The position numbers and the translations under genes are program-made. A DNA stretch of 64,000 nucleotides from Lasioglossum baleicum (lineage: Eukaryota > Arthropoda > Insecta > Hymenoptera > Halictidae), in assembly GCF_051020765.1 (NCBI RefSeq), contig NW_027469102.1:1141782-1205781 (forward strand), written 5' to 3'. The notes beneath the pieces are model-generated. The model was not told the DNA's origin and searched no databases. It saw nothing but the letters and a program-made list of their open reading frames with translations. Shown here piece after piece: positions 21,151 through 32,734 of the stretch. Positions within the stretch are counted from its first letter, which is position 1, and every line of letters starts with the position of its first letter.

Positions 21151-22165
21151 TTCGCACGTGTTTTTTCTCGACTAGCCTGCGGGATGCATCCTCTCGCACG
21201 TGTTTTTGCTCGACTAGCCTGCGGGATGCATCCTCTCGCACGTGTTTTTACTCGACTAGCCTGCGGGATGCATCCTCTCGCACGTGTTTTTGCTCGACTA
21301 GCCTGCGGGATGCATCCTCTCGCACGTGTTTTTGCTCGACTAGCCTGCGGGATGCATCCTCTCGCACGTGTTTTTGCTCGACTAGCCTGCGGGACGCATC
21401 CTCTCGCACGTGTTTTTACTCGACTAGCCTGCGGGATGCATCCTCTCGCACGTGTTTTTACTCGAATAGCCTGCGGGAAGAATCCTCTTGCACGTGTTTT
21501 TACTCGACTAGCCTGCGGGATGCATCCTCTCGCACGTGTTTTTACTCGACTAGCCTGCGGGAAGCATCCTCTCGCACGTGTTTTTACTCGACTAGTCTGC
21601 GGGAAGCATCCTCTCGCACGTGTTTTTACTCGACTAGTCTGCGGGATGCATCCTCTCGCACGTGTTTTTGCTCGACTAGCCTGCGGGATGCATCCTCTCG
21701 CACGTGTTTTTACTCGAGTAGCCTGCGGGATGCATCCTCTCGCACGTGTTTTTACTCGACTAGCCTGCGGGATGCATCCTCTCGCACGTGTTTTTGCTCG
21801 ACTAGCCTGCGGGATGCATCCTCTCGCACGTGTTTTTGCTCGACTAGCCTGCGGGATGCATCCTCTCGCACGTGTTTTTGCTCGACTAGCCTGCGGGATG
21901 CATCCTCTCGCACGTGTTTTTACTCGACTAGTCTGCGGGATGCATCCTCTCGCACGTGTTTTTGCTCGACTAGCCTGCGGGATGCATCCTCTCGCACGTG
22001 TTTTTGCTCGACTAGCCTGCGGGATGCATCCTCTCGCACGTGTATTTGCTCGACTAGCCTGCGGGATGCATCCTCTCGCACGTGTTTGTGCTCTACTAGC
22101 CTGCGGGATGCATCCTCTCGCACGTGTTTGTGCTCGACTAGCCTGCGGGATGCATCCTCTCGCAC

Positions 22166-24477
22166 GTGTTCTACTTGACTAGCCTGCGGGATGCATCCTC
22201 TCGCACGTGTATTTGCTCGACTAGCCTGCGGGATGCATCCTCTCGCACGTGTTTGTGCTCGACTAGCCTGCGGGATGCATCCTCTCGCACGTGTATTTGC
22301 TCGACTAGCCTGCGGGATGCATCCTCTCGCACGTGTTTGTGCTCGACTAGCCTGCTGGATGCATCCTCTCGCACGTGTTTTTACTTGACTAGCCTGCGGG
22401 ATGCATCCTCTTGCACGTGTTTTTGCTCGACTAGCCTGCGGGATGCATCCTCTCGCACGTGTTTTTGCTCGACTAGCCTGCGGGATGCATCCTCTCGCAC
22501 GTGTTTTTACTCGACTAGCCTGCGGGATGCATCCTCTCGCACGTGTTTTTGCTCGACTAGCCTGCGGGATGCATCCTCTCGCACGTGTTTTTGCTCGACT
22601 AGCCTGCGGGATGCATCCTCTCGCACGTGTTTTTGCTCGACTAGCCTGCGGGATGCATCCTCTCGCACGTGTTTTTGCTCGACTAGCCATGCGCATCCCA
22701 AAAAACCTGCGCATGCGCATCCCACAAAACCTCGCACGTGTTTTTACTCGACTAGCCTGCGGGATGCATCCTCTCGCACGTGTTTTTACTCGAGTAGCCT
22801 GCGGGATGCATTCTCTCGCACGTGTTTTTACTCGACTAGCCTGCGGGATGCATCCTCTCGCACGTGTTTTTGCTCGACTAGCCTGCGGGATGCATCCTCT
22901 CGCACGTGTTTTTACTCGACTAGCCTGCTGGAAGCATCCTCTCGCACGTGTTTTTACTCGACTAGTCTGTGGGATGCATCCTCTCGCACGTGTTTTTGCT
23001 CGACTAGCCTGCGGGATGCATCCTCTCGCACGTGTTTTTGCTCGACTAGCCATGCGCATCCCAAAAAACCTGCGCATGCGCATCCCACAAAACCTGCGCA
23101 TGCGCATCCCACAAAACCTCGCACGTGTTTTTACTCGACTAGCCTGCGGGATGCATCCTCTCGCACGTGTTTTTACTCGACTAGCCTGCGGGATGCATCC
23201 TCTCGCACGTGTTTTTACTCGACTAGCCTGCGGGATGCATCTTCTCGCACGTGTTTATACTCGACCAGCCTGCGGGAAGCATCCTCTCGCACGTGTTTTT
23301 GCTCGACTAGCCTGCGGGATGCATCCTCTCGCACGTGTTTTTGCTCGACTAGCCTGCGGGATGCATCCTCTCGCACGTGTATTTGCTCGACTAGCCTGCG
23401 GGATGCATCCTCACGCACGTGTTTGTGCTCGACTAGCCTGCGGGATGCATCCTCTCGCACGTGTTTTTACTTGACTAGCCTGCGGGATGCATCCTCTCGC
23501 ACGTGTTTTTGCTCGACTAGCCTGCGGGATGCATCCTCTCGCACGTGTTTTTGCTCGACTAGCCTGCGGGATGCATCCTCTCGCACGTGTTTTTACTCGA
23601 CTAGCCTGCGGGATGCATCCTGTCGCACGTGTTTTTACTCGACTAGCCATGGGCATCCCAAAAAACCTGCGCATGCGCATCCCAAAAAACCTGCGCATGC
23701 GCATCCCACAAAACCTCGCACGTGTTTTTACTCGACTAGCCTGCGGGATGCATCCTCTCGCACGTGTTTTTACTCGACTAGCCTGCGGGATGCATCCTCT
23801 CGCCCGTGTTTTTACTCGACTAGCCTGCGGGATGCATCCTCTCGCACGTGTTTTTACTCGACTAGCCTGCGGGAAGCATCCTCTTGCACGTGTTTTTACT
23901 CGACTAGCCTGCGGGATGCATCCTCTCGCACGTGTTTTTACTCGACTAGCCTGCGGGATGCATCCTCTCGCACGTGTTTTTACTCGACTAGCCTGCGGGA
24001 TGCATCCTCTCGCACGTGTTTTTGCTCGACTAGCCTGCGGGATGCATCCTCTCGCACGTGTTTTTGCTCGACTAGCCTGCGGGATGCATCCTCTCGCACG
24101 TGTTTTTGCTCGACTAGCCTGCGGGATGCATCCTCTCGCACGTGTTTTTACTCGACTAGTCTGCGGGATGCATCCTCTCGCACGTGTTTTTGCTCGACTA
24201 GCCTGCGGGATGCATCCTCTCGCACGTGTTTTTGCTCGACTAGCCTGCGGGATGCATCCTCTCGCACGTGTATTTGCTCGACTAGCCTGCGGGATGCATC
24301 CTCTCGCACGTGTTTGTGCTCTACTAGCCTGCGGGATGCATCCTCTCGCACGTGTTTTTACTCGACTAGCCTGCGGGATGCATCCTCTCGCACGTGTTTT
24401 TGCTCGACTAGCCTGCGGGATGCATCCTCTCGCACGTGTTTGTGCTCGACTAGCCTGCGGGATGCATCCTCTCGCAC
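22166..24477. repeat. HOR copy with C-D-E only
   Basis: Y at 22166, then alternating TGTATTTGC and TGTTTGTGC monomers to 22.35 kb, then C (22688), D (23051) and E (23648). F and B are missing: the monomers leading to F run directly into a C-type cluster. E is followed 1,268 bp later by the F at 24916, the signature of the short HOR. Variant CTAGTCTGTGGG (near 22970) is shared with 27.0, 31.1, 34.8 and 47.4 kb. Confidence 0.9.
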
Positions 24478-27400
24478 GTGTTCTACTTGACTAGCCTGCG
24501 GGATGCATCCTCTCGCACGTGTATTTGCTCGACTAGCCTGCGGGATGCATCCTCTCGCACGTGTTTGTGCTCGACTAGCCTGCGGGATGCATCCTCTCGC
24601 ACGTGTTTTTACTTGACTAGCCTGCGGGATGCATCCTCTTGCACGTGTTTTTGCTCGACTAGCCTGCGGGATGCATCCTCTCGCACGTGTTTTTGCTCGA
24701 CTAGCCTGCGGGATGCATCCTCTCGCACGTGTTTTTACTCGACTAGCCTGCGGGATGCATCCTCTCGCACGTGTTTTTGCTCGACTAGCCTGCGGGATGC
24801 ATCCTCTCGCACGTGTTTTTGCTCGACTAGCCTGCGGGATGCATCCTCTCGCACGTGTTTTTGCTCGACTAGCCTGCGGGATGCATCCTCTCGCACGTGT
24901 TTTTGCTCGACTAGCCATGCGCGTCCCAAAAAACCTGCGCATGCGCATCCCACAAAACCTCGCACGTGTTTTTACTCGACTAGCCTGCGGGATGCATCCT
25001 CTCGCACGTGTTTTTACTCGACTAGCCTGCGGGATGCATCCTCTCGCACGTGTTTTTACTCGACTAGCCTGCGGGAAGCATCCTCTTGCACGTGTTTTTA
25101 CTCGACTAGCCTGCGGGATGCATCCTCTCGCACGTGTTTTTGCTCGACTAGCCAGCGGGATGCATCCTCTCGCACGTGTTTTTTCTCGACTAGCCTGCGG
25201 GTGCATCCTCTCGCACGTGTTTTTGCTCGACTAGCCATGCGCATCCCAAAAAACCTGCGCATGCGCATCCCACAAAACCTGCGCATGCGCATCCCACAAA
25301 ACTTCGCACGTGTTTTTACTCGACTAGCCTGCGGGAAGCATCCTCTCGCACGTGTTTTTACTCGACTAGTCTGCGGGATGCATCCTCTCGCACGTGTTTT
25401 TGCTCGACTAGCCTGCGGGATGCATCCTCTCGCACGTGTTTTTGCTCGACTAGCCTGCGGGATGCATCCTCTCGCACGTGTTTTTGCTCGACTAGCCTGC
25501 GGGATGCATCCTCTCGTACGTGTTTTTGCTCGACTAGCCATGCGCATCCCAAAAAACCTGCGCATGCGCATCCCACAAAACCTCGCACGTGTTTTTACTC
25601 GACTAGCCTGCGGGATGCATCCTCTCGCACGTGTTTTTACTCGAGTAGGCTGCGGGATGCATCCTCTCGCACGTGTTTTTACTCGACTAGTCTGCGGGAT
25701 GCATCCTCTCGCACGTGTTTTTGCTCGACTAGCCTGCGGGATGCATCCTCTCGCACGTGTTTTTGCTCGACTAGCCTGCGGGATGCATCCTCTCGCACGT
25801 GTTTTTGCTCGACTAGCCTGCGGGATGCATCCTCTCGCACGTGTTTTTGCTCGACTAGCCATGCGCATCCCAAAAAACCTGCGCATGCGCATCCCACAAA
25901 ACCTCGCACGTGTTTTTACTGGACTAGCCTGCGGGATGCATCCTCTCGCACGTGTTTTTGCTCGACTAGCCTGCGGGATGCATCCTCTCGCACGTGTTTT
26001 TGCTCGACTAGCCATGCGCGTCCCAAAAAACCTGCGCATGCGCATCCCACAAAACCTCGCACGTGTTTTTACTCGACTAGCCTGCGGGATGCATCCTCTC
26101 GCACGTGTTTTTACTCGACTAGCCTGCGGGATGCATCCTCTCGCACGTGTTTTTACTCGACTAGCCTGCGGGAAGCATCCTCTTGCACGTGTTTTTACTC
26201 GACTAGCCTGCGGGATGCATCCTCTCGCACGTGTTTTTGCTCGACTAGCCAGCGGGATGCATCCTCTCGCACGTGTTTTTGCTCGACTAGCCTGCGGGTG
26301 CATCCTCTCGCACGTGTTTTTGCTCGACTAGCCATGCGCATCCCAAAAAACCTGCGCATGCGCATCCCACAAAACCTGCGCATGCGCATCCCACAAAACT
26401 TCGCACGTGTTTTTACTCGACTAGCCTGCGGGATGCATCCTCTCGCACGAGTTTTTACTCGACTAGCCTGCGGGATGCATCCTCTCGCACGTGTTTTTGC
26501 TCGACTAGCTGCGGGATGCATCCTCTCGCACGTGTGTTTACTCGACTAGCCTGCGGGATGCATCCTCCCGCACGTGTTTTTACTCGACTAGCCTGCGGGA
26601 TGCATCCTCTCGCACGTGTTTTTGCTCGACTAGCCTGCGGGATGCATCCTCTCGCACGTGTTTTTGCTCGACTAGCCTGCGGGATGCATCCTCTCGCACG
26701 TGTTTTTGCTCGACTAGCCATGCGCATCCCAAAAAACCTGCGCATGCGCATCCCACAAAACCTCGCACGTGTTTTTACTCGACTAGCCTGCGGGATGCAT
26801 CCTCTCGCACGTGTTATTACTCGAGTAGCCTGCGGGATGCATTCTCTCGCACGTGTTTTTACTCGACTAGCCTGCGGGATGCATCCTCTCGCACGTGTTT
26901 TTGCTCGACTAGCCTGCGGGATGCATCCTCTCGCACGTGTTTTTACTCGACTAGCCTGCTGGAAGCATCCTCTCGCACGTGTTTTTACTCGACTAGTCTG
27001 TGGGATGCATCCTCTCGCACGTGTTTTTGCTCGACTAGCCTGCGGGATGCATCCTCTCGCACGTGTTTTTGCTCGACTAGCCATGCGCATCCCAAAAAAC
27101 CTGCGCATGCGCATCCCACAAAACCTGCGCATGCGCATCCCACAAAACCTCGCACGTGTTTTTACTCGACTAGCCTGCGGGATGCATCCTCTCGCACGTG
27201 TTTTTACTCGACTAGCCTGCGGGATGCATCCTCTCGCACGTGTTTTTACTCGACTAGCCTGCGGGATGCATCTTCTCGCACGTGTTTATACTCGACCAGC
27301 CTGCGGGAAGCATCCTCTCGCACGTGTTTTTACTCGACTAGTCTGCGGGATGCATCCTCTCGCACGTGTTTTTGCTCGACTAGCCTGCGGGATGCATCCT

Positions 27401-28424
27401 CTCGCACGTGTTTTTGCTCGACTAGCCTGCGGGATGCATCCTCTCGCACGTGTATTTGCTCGACTAGCCTGCGGGATGCATCCTCACGCACGTGTTTTTG
27501 CTCGACTAGCCTGCGGGATGCATCCTCTCGCACGTGTTTTTACTCGACTAGCCTGCGGGATGCATCCTGTCGCACGTGTTTTTACTCGACTAGCCATGGG
27601 CATCCCAAAAAACCTGCGCATGCGCATCCCAAAAAACCTGCGCATGCGCATCCCACAAAACCTCGCACGTGTTTTTACTCGACTAGCCTGCGGGATGCAT
27701 CCTCTCGCACGTGTTTTTACTCGACTAGCCTGCGGGATGCATCCTCTCGCCCGTGTTTTTACTCGACTAGCCTGCGGGATGCATCCTCTCGCACGTGTTT
27801 TTACTCGACTAGCCTGCGGGAAGCATCCTCTTGCACGTGTTTTTACTCGACTAGCCTGCGGGATGCATCCTCTCGCACGTGTTTTTACTCGACTAGCCTG
27901 CGGGATGCATCCTCTCGCACGTGTTTTTACTCGACTAGCCTGCGGGATGCATCCTCTCGCACGTGTTTTTGCTCGACTAGCCTGCGGGATGCATCCTCTC
28001 GCACGTGTTTTTGCTCGACTAGCCTGCGGGATGCATCCTCTCGCACGTGTTTTTGCTCGACTAGCCTGCGGGATGCATCCTCTCGCACGTGTTTTTACTC
28101 GACTAGTCTGCGGGATGCATCCTCTCGCACGTGTTTTTGCTCGACTAGCCTGCGGGATGCATCCTCTCGCACGTGTTTTTGCTCGACTAGCCTGCGGGAT
28201 GCATCCTCTCGCACGTGTATTTGCTCGACTAGCCTGCGGGATGCATCCTCTCGCACGTGTTTGTGCTCTACTAGCCTGCGGGATGCATCCTCTCGCACGT
28301 GTTTTTACTCGACTAGCCTGCGGGATGCATCCTCTCGCACGTGTTTTTGCTCGACTAGCCTGCGGGATGCATCCTCTCGCACGTGTTTGTGCTCGACTAG
28401 CCTGCGGGATGCATCCTCTCGCAC
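24478..28424. repeat. Composite HOR with a repeated F-B core
   Basis: Clusters are F (24916), B (25236), G (25539), G (25860), F (26013), B (26333), C (26719), D (27082) and E (27595). The canonical F-B-C-D core starts at the second F. The first F-B is followed by two G clusters 321 bp apart, so pieces of the long arm appear spliced into a short HOR. D to E is 513 bp, two monomers fewer than in the 7.8-20.5 kb copies. Private variants are CTCGTACG near 25517, GTGTTATTAC near 26814 and ACTGGACTAG near 25920. Confidence 0.9.
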
Positions 28425-29011
28425 GTGTTCTACTTGACTAGCCTGCGGGATGCATCCTCTCGCACGTGTATTTGCTCGACTAGCCTGCGGGATGCATCCT
28501 CTCGCACGTGTTTGTGCTCGACTAGCCTGCGGGATGCATCCTCTCGCACGTGTTTTTACTTGACTAGCCTGCGGGATGCATCCTCTTGCACGTGTTTGTG
28601 CTCGACTAGCCTGCGGGATGCATCCTCTCGCACGTGTTTTTACTTGACTAGCCTGCGGGATGCATCCTCTTGCACGTGTTTTTGCTCGACTAGCCTGCGG
28701 GATGCATCCTCTCGCACGTGTTTTTGCTCGACTAGCCTGCGGGATGCATCCTCTCGCACGTGTTTTTGCTCGACTAGCCTGCGGGATGCATCCTCTCGCA
28801 CGTGTATTTGCTCGACTAGCCTGCGGGATGCATCCTCTCGCACGTGTTTGTGCTCTACTAGCCTGCGGGATGCATCCTCTCGCACGTGTTTTTACTCGAC
28901 TAGCCTGCGGGATGCATCCTCTCGCACGTGTTTTTGCTCGACTAGCCTGCGGGATGCATCCTCTCGCACGTGTTTGTGCTCGACTAGCCTGCGGGATGCA
29001 TCCTCTCGCAC
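28425..29011. repeat. 587-bp Y-to-Y insertion of monomers
   Basis: Two Y markers lie 587 bp apart (14 monomers minus one base) with no cluster between. As a result, E (27595) to F (29450) is 1,855 bp instead of 1,268 bp, a difference of exactly 587. I read this as a local duplication of the Y region. Confidence 0.92.
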
Positions 29012-32000
29012 GTGTTCTACTTGACTAGCCTGCGGGATGCATCCTCTCGCACGTGTATTTGCTCGACTAGCCTGCGGGATGCATCCTCTCGCACGTGTTT
29101 GTGCTCGACTAGCCTGCGGGATGCATCCTCTCGCACGTGTTTTTACTTGACTAGCCTGCGGGATGCATCCTCTTGCACGTGTTTTTGCTCGACTAGCCTG
29201 CGGGATGCATCCTCTCGCACGTGTTTTTGCTCGACTAGCCTGCGGGATGCATCCTCTCGCACGTGTTTTTACTCGACTAGCCTGCGGGATGCATCCTCTC
29301 GCACGTGTTTTTGCTCGACTAGCCTGCGGGATGCATCCTCTCGCACGTGTTTTTGCTCGACTAGCCTGCGGGATGCATTATCTCGCACGTGTTTTTGCTC
29401 GACTAGCCTGCGGGATGCATCCTCTCGCACGTGTTTTTGCTCGACTAGCCATGCGCGTCCCAAAAAACCTGCGCATGCGCATCCCACAAAACCTCGCACG
29501 TGTTTTTACTCGACTAGCCTGCGGGATGCATCCTCTCGCACGTGTTTTTACTCGACTAGCCTGCGGGATGCATCCTCTCGCACGTGTTTTTACTCGACTA
29601 GCCTGCGGGAAGCATCCTCTTGCACGTGTTTTTACTCGACTAGCCTGCGGGATGCATCCTCTCGCACGTGTTTTTGCTCGACTAGCCAGCGGGATGCATC
29701 CTCTCGCACGTGTTTTTGCTCGACTAGCCTGCGGGTGCATCCTCTCGCACGTGTTTTTGCTCGACTAGCCATGCGCATCCCAAAAAACCTGCGCATGCGC
29801 ATCCCACAAAACCTGCGCATGCGCATCCCACAAAACTTCGCACGTGTTTTTACTCGACTAGCCTGCGGGATGCATCCTCTCGCATGAGTTTTTACTCGAC
29901 TAGCCTGCGGGATGCATCCTCTCGCACGTGTTTTTGCTCGACTAGCTGCGGGATGCATCCTCTCGCACGTGTGTTTACTCGACTAGCCTGCGGGATGCAT
30001 CCTCCCGCACGTGTTTTTACTCGACTAGCCTGCGGGATGCATCCTCTCGCACGTGTTTTTGCTCGACTAGCCTGCGGGATGCATCCTCTCGCACGTGTTT
30101 TTGCTCGACTAGCCTGCGGGATGCATCCTCTCGCACGTGTTTTTGCTCGACTAGCCATGCGCATCCCAAAAAACCTGCGCATGCGCATCCCACAAAACCT
30201 CGCACGTGTTTTTACTCGACTAGCCTGCGGGATGCATCCTCTCGCACGTGTTTTTACTCGACTAGCCTGCGGGAAGCATCCTCTTGCACGTGTTTTTACT
30301 CGACTAGCCTGCGGGATGCATCCTCTCGCACGTGTTTTTGCTCGACTAGCCAGCGGGATGCATCCTCTCGCACGTGTTTTTGCTCGACTAGCCTGCGGGT
30401 GCATCCTCTCGCACGTGTTTTTGCTCGACTAGCCATGCGCATCCCAAAAAACCTGCGCATGCGCATCCCACAAAACCTGCGCATGCGCATCCCACAAAAC
30501 TTCGCACGTGTTTTTACTCGACTAGCCTGCGGGATGCATCCTCTCGCACGAGTTTTTACTCGACTAGCCTGCGGGATGCATCCTCTCGCACGTGTTTTTG
30601 CTCGACTAGCTGCGGGATGCATCCTCTCGCACGTGTGTTTACTCGACTAGCCTGCGGGATGCATCCTCCCGCACGTGTTTTTACTCGACTAGCCTGCGGG
30701 ATGCATCCTCTCGCACGTGTTTTTGCTCGACTAGCCTGCGGGATGCATCCTCTCGCACGTGTTTTTGCTCGACTAGCCTGCGGGATGCATCCTCTCGCAC
30801 GTGTTTTTGCTCGACTAGCCATGCGCATCCCAAAAAACCTGCGCATGCGCATCCCACAAAACCTCGCACGTGTTTTTACTCGACTAGCCTGCGGGATGCA
30901 TCCTCTCGCACGTGTTTTTACTCGAGTAGCCTGCGGGATGCATTCTCTCGCACGTGTTTTTACTCGACTAGCCTGCGGGATGCATCCTCTCGCACGTGTT
31001 TTTGCTCGACTAGCCTGCGGGATGCATCCTCTCGCACGTGTTTTTACTCGACTAGCCTGCTGGAAGCATCCTCTCGCACGTGTTTTTACTCGACTAGTCT
31101 GTGGGATGCATCCTCTCGCACGTGTTTTTGCTCGACTAGCCTGCGGGATGCATCCTCTCGCACGTGTTTTTGCTCGACTAGCCATGCGCATCCCAAAAAA
31201 CCTGCGCATGCGCATCCCACAAAACCTGCGCATGCGCATCCCACAAAACCTCGCACGTATTTTACTCGACTAGCCTGCGGGATGCATCCTCTCGCACGTG
31301 TTTTTACTCGACTAGCCTGCGGGATGCATCCTCTCGCACGTGTTTTTACTCGACTAGCCTGCGGGATGCATCCTCTCGCACGTGTTTTTACTCGACTAGC
31401 CTGCGGGATGCATCCTCTCGCACGTGTTTTTACTCGACTAGCCTGCGGGATGCATCTTCTCGCACGTGTTTATACTCGACCAGCCTGCGGGAAGCATCCT
31501 CTCGCACGTGTTTTTACTCGACTAGTCTGCGGGATGCATCCTCTCGCACGTGTTTTTGCTCGACTAGCCTGCGGGATGCATCCTCTCGCACGTGTTTTTG
31601 CTCGACTAGCCTGCGGGATGCATCCTCTCGCACGTGTATTTGCTCGACTAGCCTGCGGGATGCATCCTCACGCACGTGTTTGTGCTCGACTAGCCTGCGG
31701 GATGCATCCTCTCGCACGTGTTTTTACTTGACTAGCCTGCGGGATGCATCCTCTCGCACGTGTTTTTGCTCGACTAGCCTGCGGGATGCATCCTCTCGCA
31801 CGTGTTTTTGCTCGACTAGCCTGCGGGATGCATCCTCTCGCACGTGTTTTTACTCGACTAGCCTGCGGGATGCATCCTGTCGCACGTGTTTTTACTCGAC
31901 TAGCCATGGGCATCCCAAAAAACCTGCGCATGCGCATCCCAAAAAACCTGCGCATGCGCATCCCACAAAACCTCGCACGTGTTTTTACTCGACTAGCCTG

Positions 32001-32734
32001 CGGGATGCATCCTCTCGCACGTGTTTTTACTCGACTAGCCTGCGGGATGCATCCTCTCGCCCGTGTTTTTACTCGACTAGCCTGCGGGATGCATCCTCTC
32101 GCACGTGTTTTTACTCGACTAGCCTGCGGGAAGCATCCTCTTGCACGTGTTTTTACTCGACTAGCCTGCGGGATGCATCCTCTCGCACGTGTTTTTACTC
32201 GACTAGCCTGCGGGATGCATCCTCTCGCACGTGTTTTTACTCGACTAGCCTGCGGGATGCATCCTCTCGCACGTGTTTTTGCTCGACTAGCCTGCGGGAT
32301 GCATCCTCTCGCACGTGTTTTTGCTCGACTAGCCTGCGGGATGCATCCTCTCGCACGTGTTTTTGCTCGACTAGCCTGCGGGATGCATCCTCTCGCACGT
32401 GTTTTTACTCGACTAGTCTGCGGGATGCATCCTCTCGCACGTGTTTTTGCTCGACTAGCCTGCGGGATGCATCCTCTCGCACGTGTTTTTGCTCGACTAG
32501 CCTGCGGGATGCATCCTCTCGCACGTGTATTTGCTCGACTAGCCTGCGGGATGCATCCTCTCGCACGTGTTTGTGCTCTACTAGCCTGCGGGATGCATCC
32601 TCTCGCACGTGTTTTTACTCGACTAGCCTGCGGGATGCATCCTCTCGCACGTGTTTTTGCTCGACTAGCCTGCGGGATGCATCCTCTCGCACGTGTTTGT
32701 GCTCGACTAGCCTGCGGGATGCATCCTCTCGCAC
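29012..32734. repeat. Short HOR with doubled B-C, copy 1
   Basis: Y, F (29450), B (29770), C (30156), B (30434), C (30820), D (31183), E (31905). B-C is doubled at an offset of 664 bp. After D the exit monomer has lost a base (CGCACGTATTTTAC near 31258). D to E is 722 bp: five monomers more than the minimum of 513, minus one base. The next 3.6 kb is a near-identical copy. Confidence 0.94.

Larger units (their letters stand above)
17541..22165. repeat. HOR copy: B-C-D-E-G block, third of three, then H and T
   Basis: B (17923), C (18309), D (18672), E (19269) and G (20328) match the previous copy at an offset of 3,690 bp up to about 20.5 kb. The array then diverges into H with four units (20607) and T with four units (21060). 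This is the left-most long-type HOR arm. The 20.6-22.1 kb part resembles 39.8-41.3 kb in marker order (CGTGCTTTTAC, GTGTTTTTTCTCG, GGAAGAATCC) with fewer monomers between. It ends at Y (22166). Confidence 0.9.
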
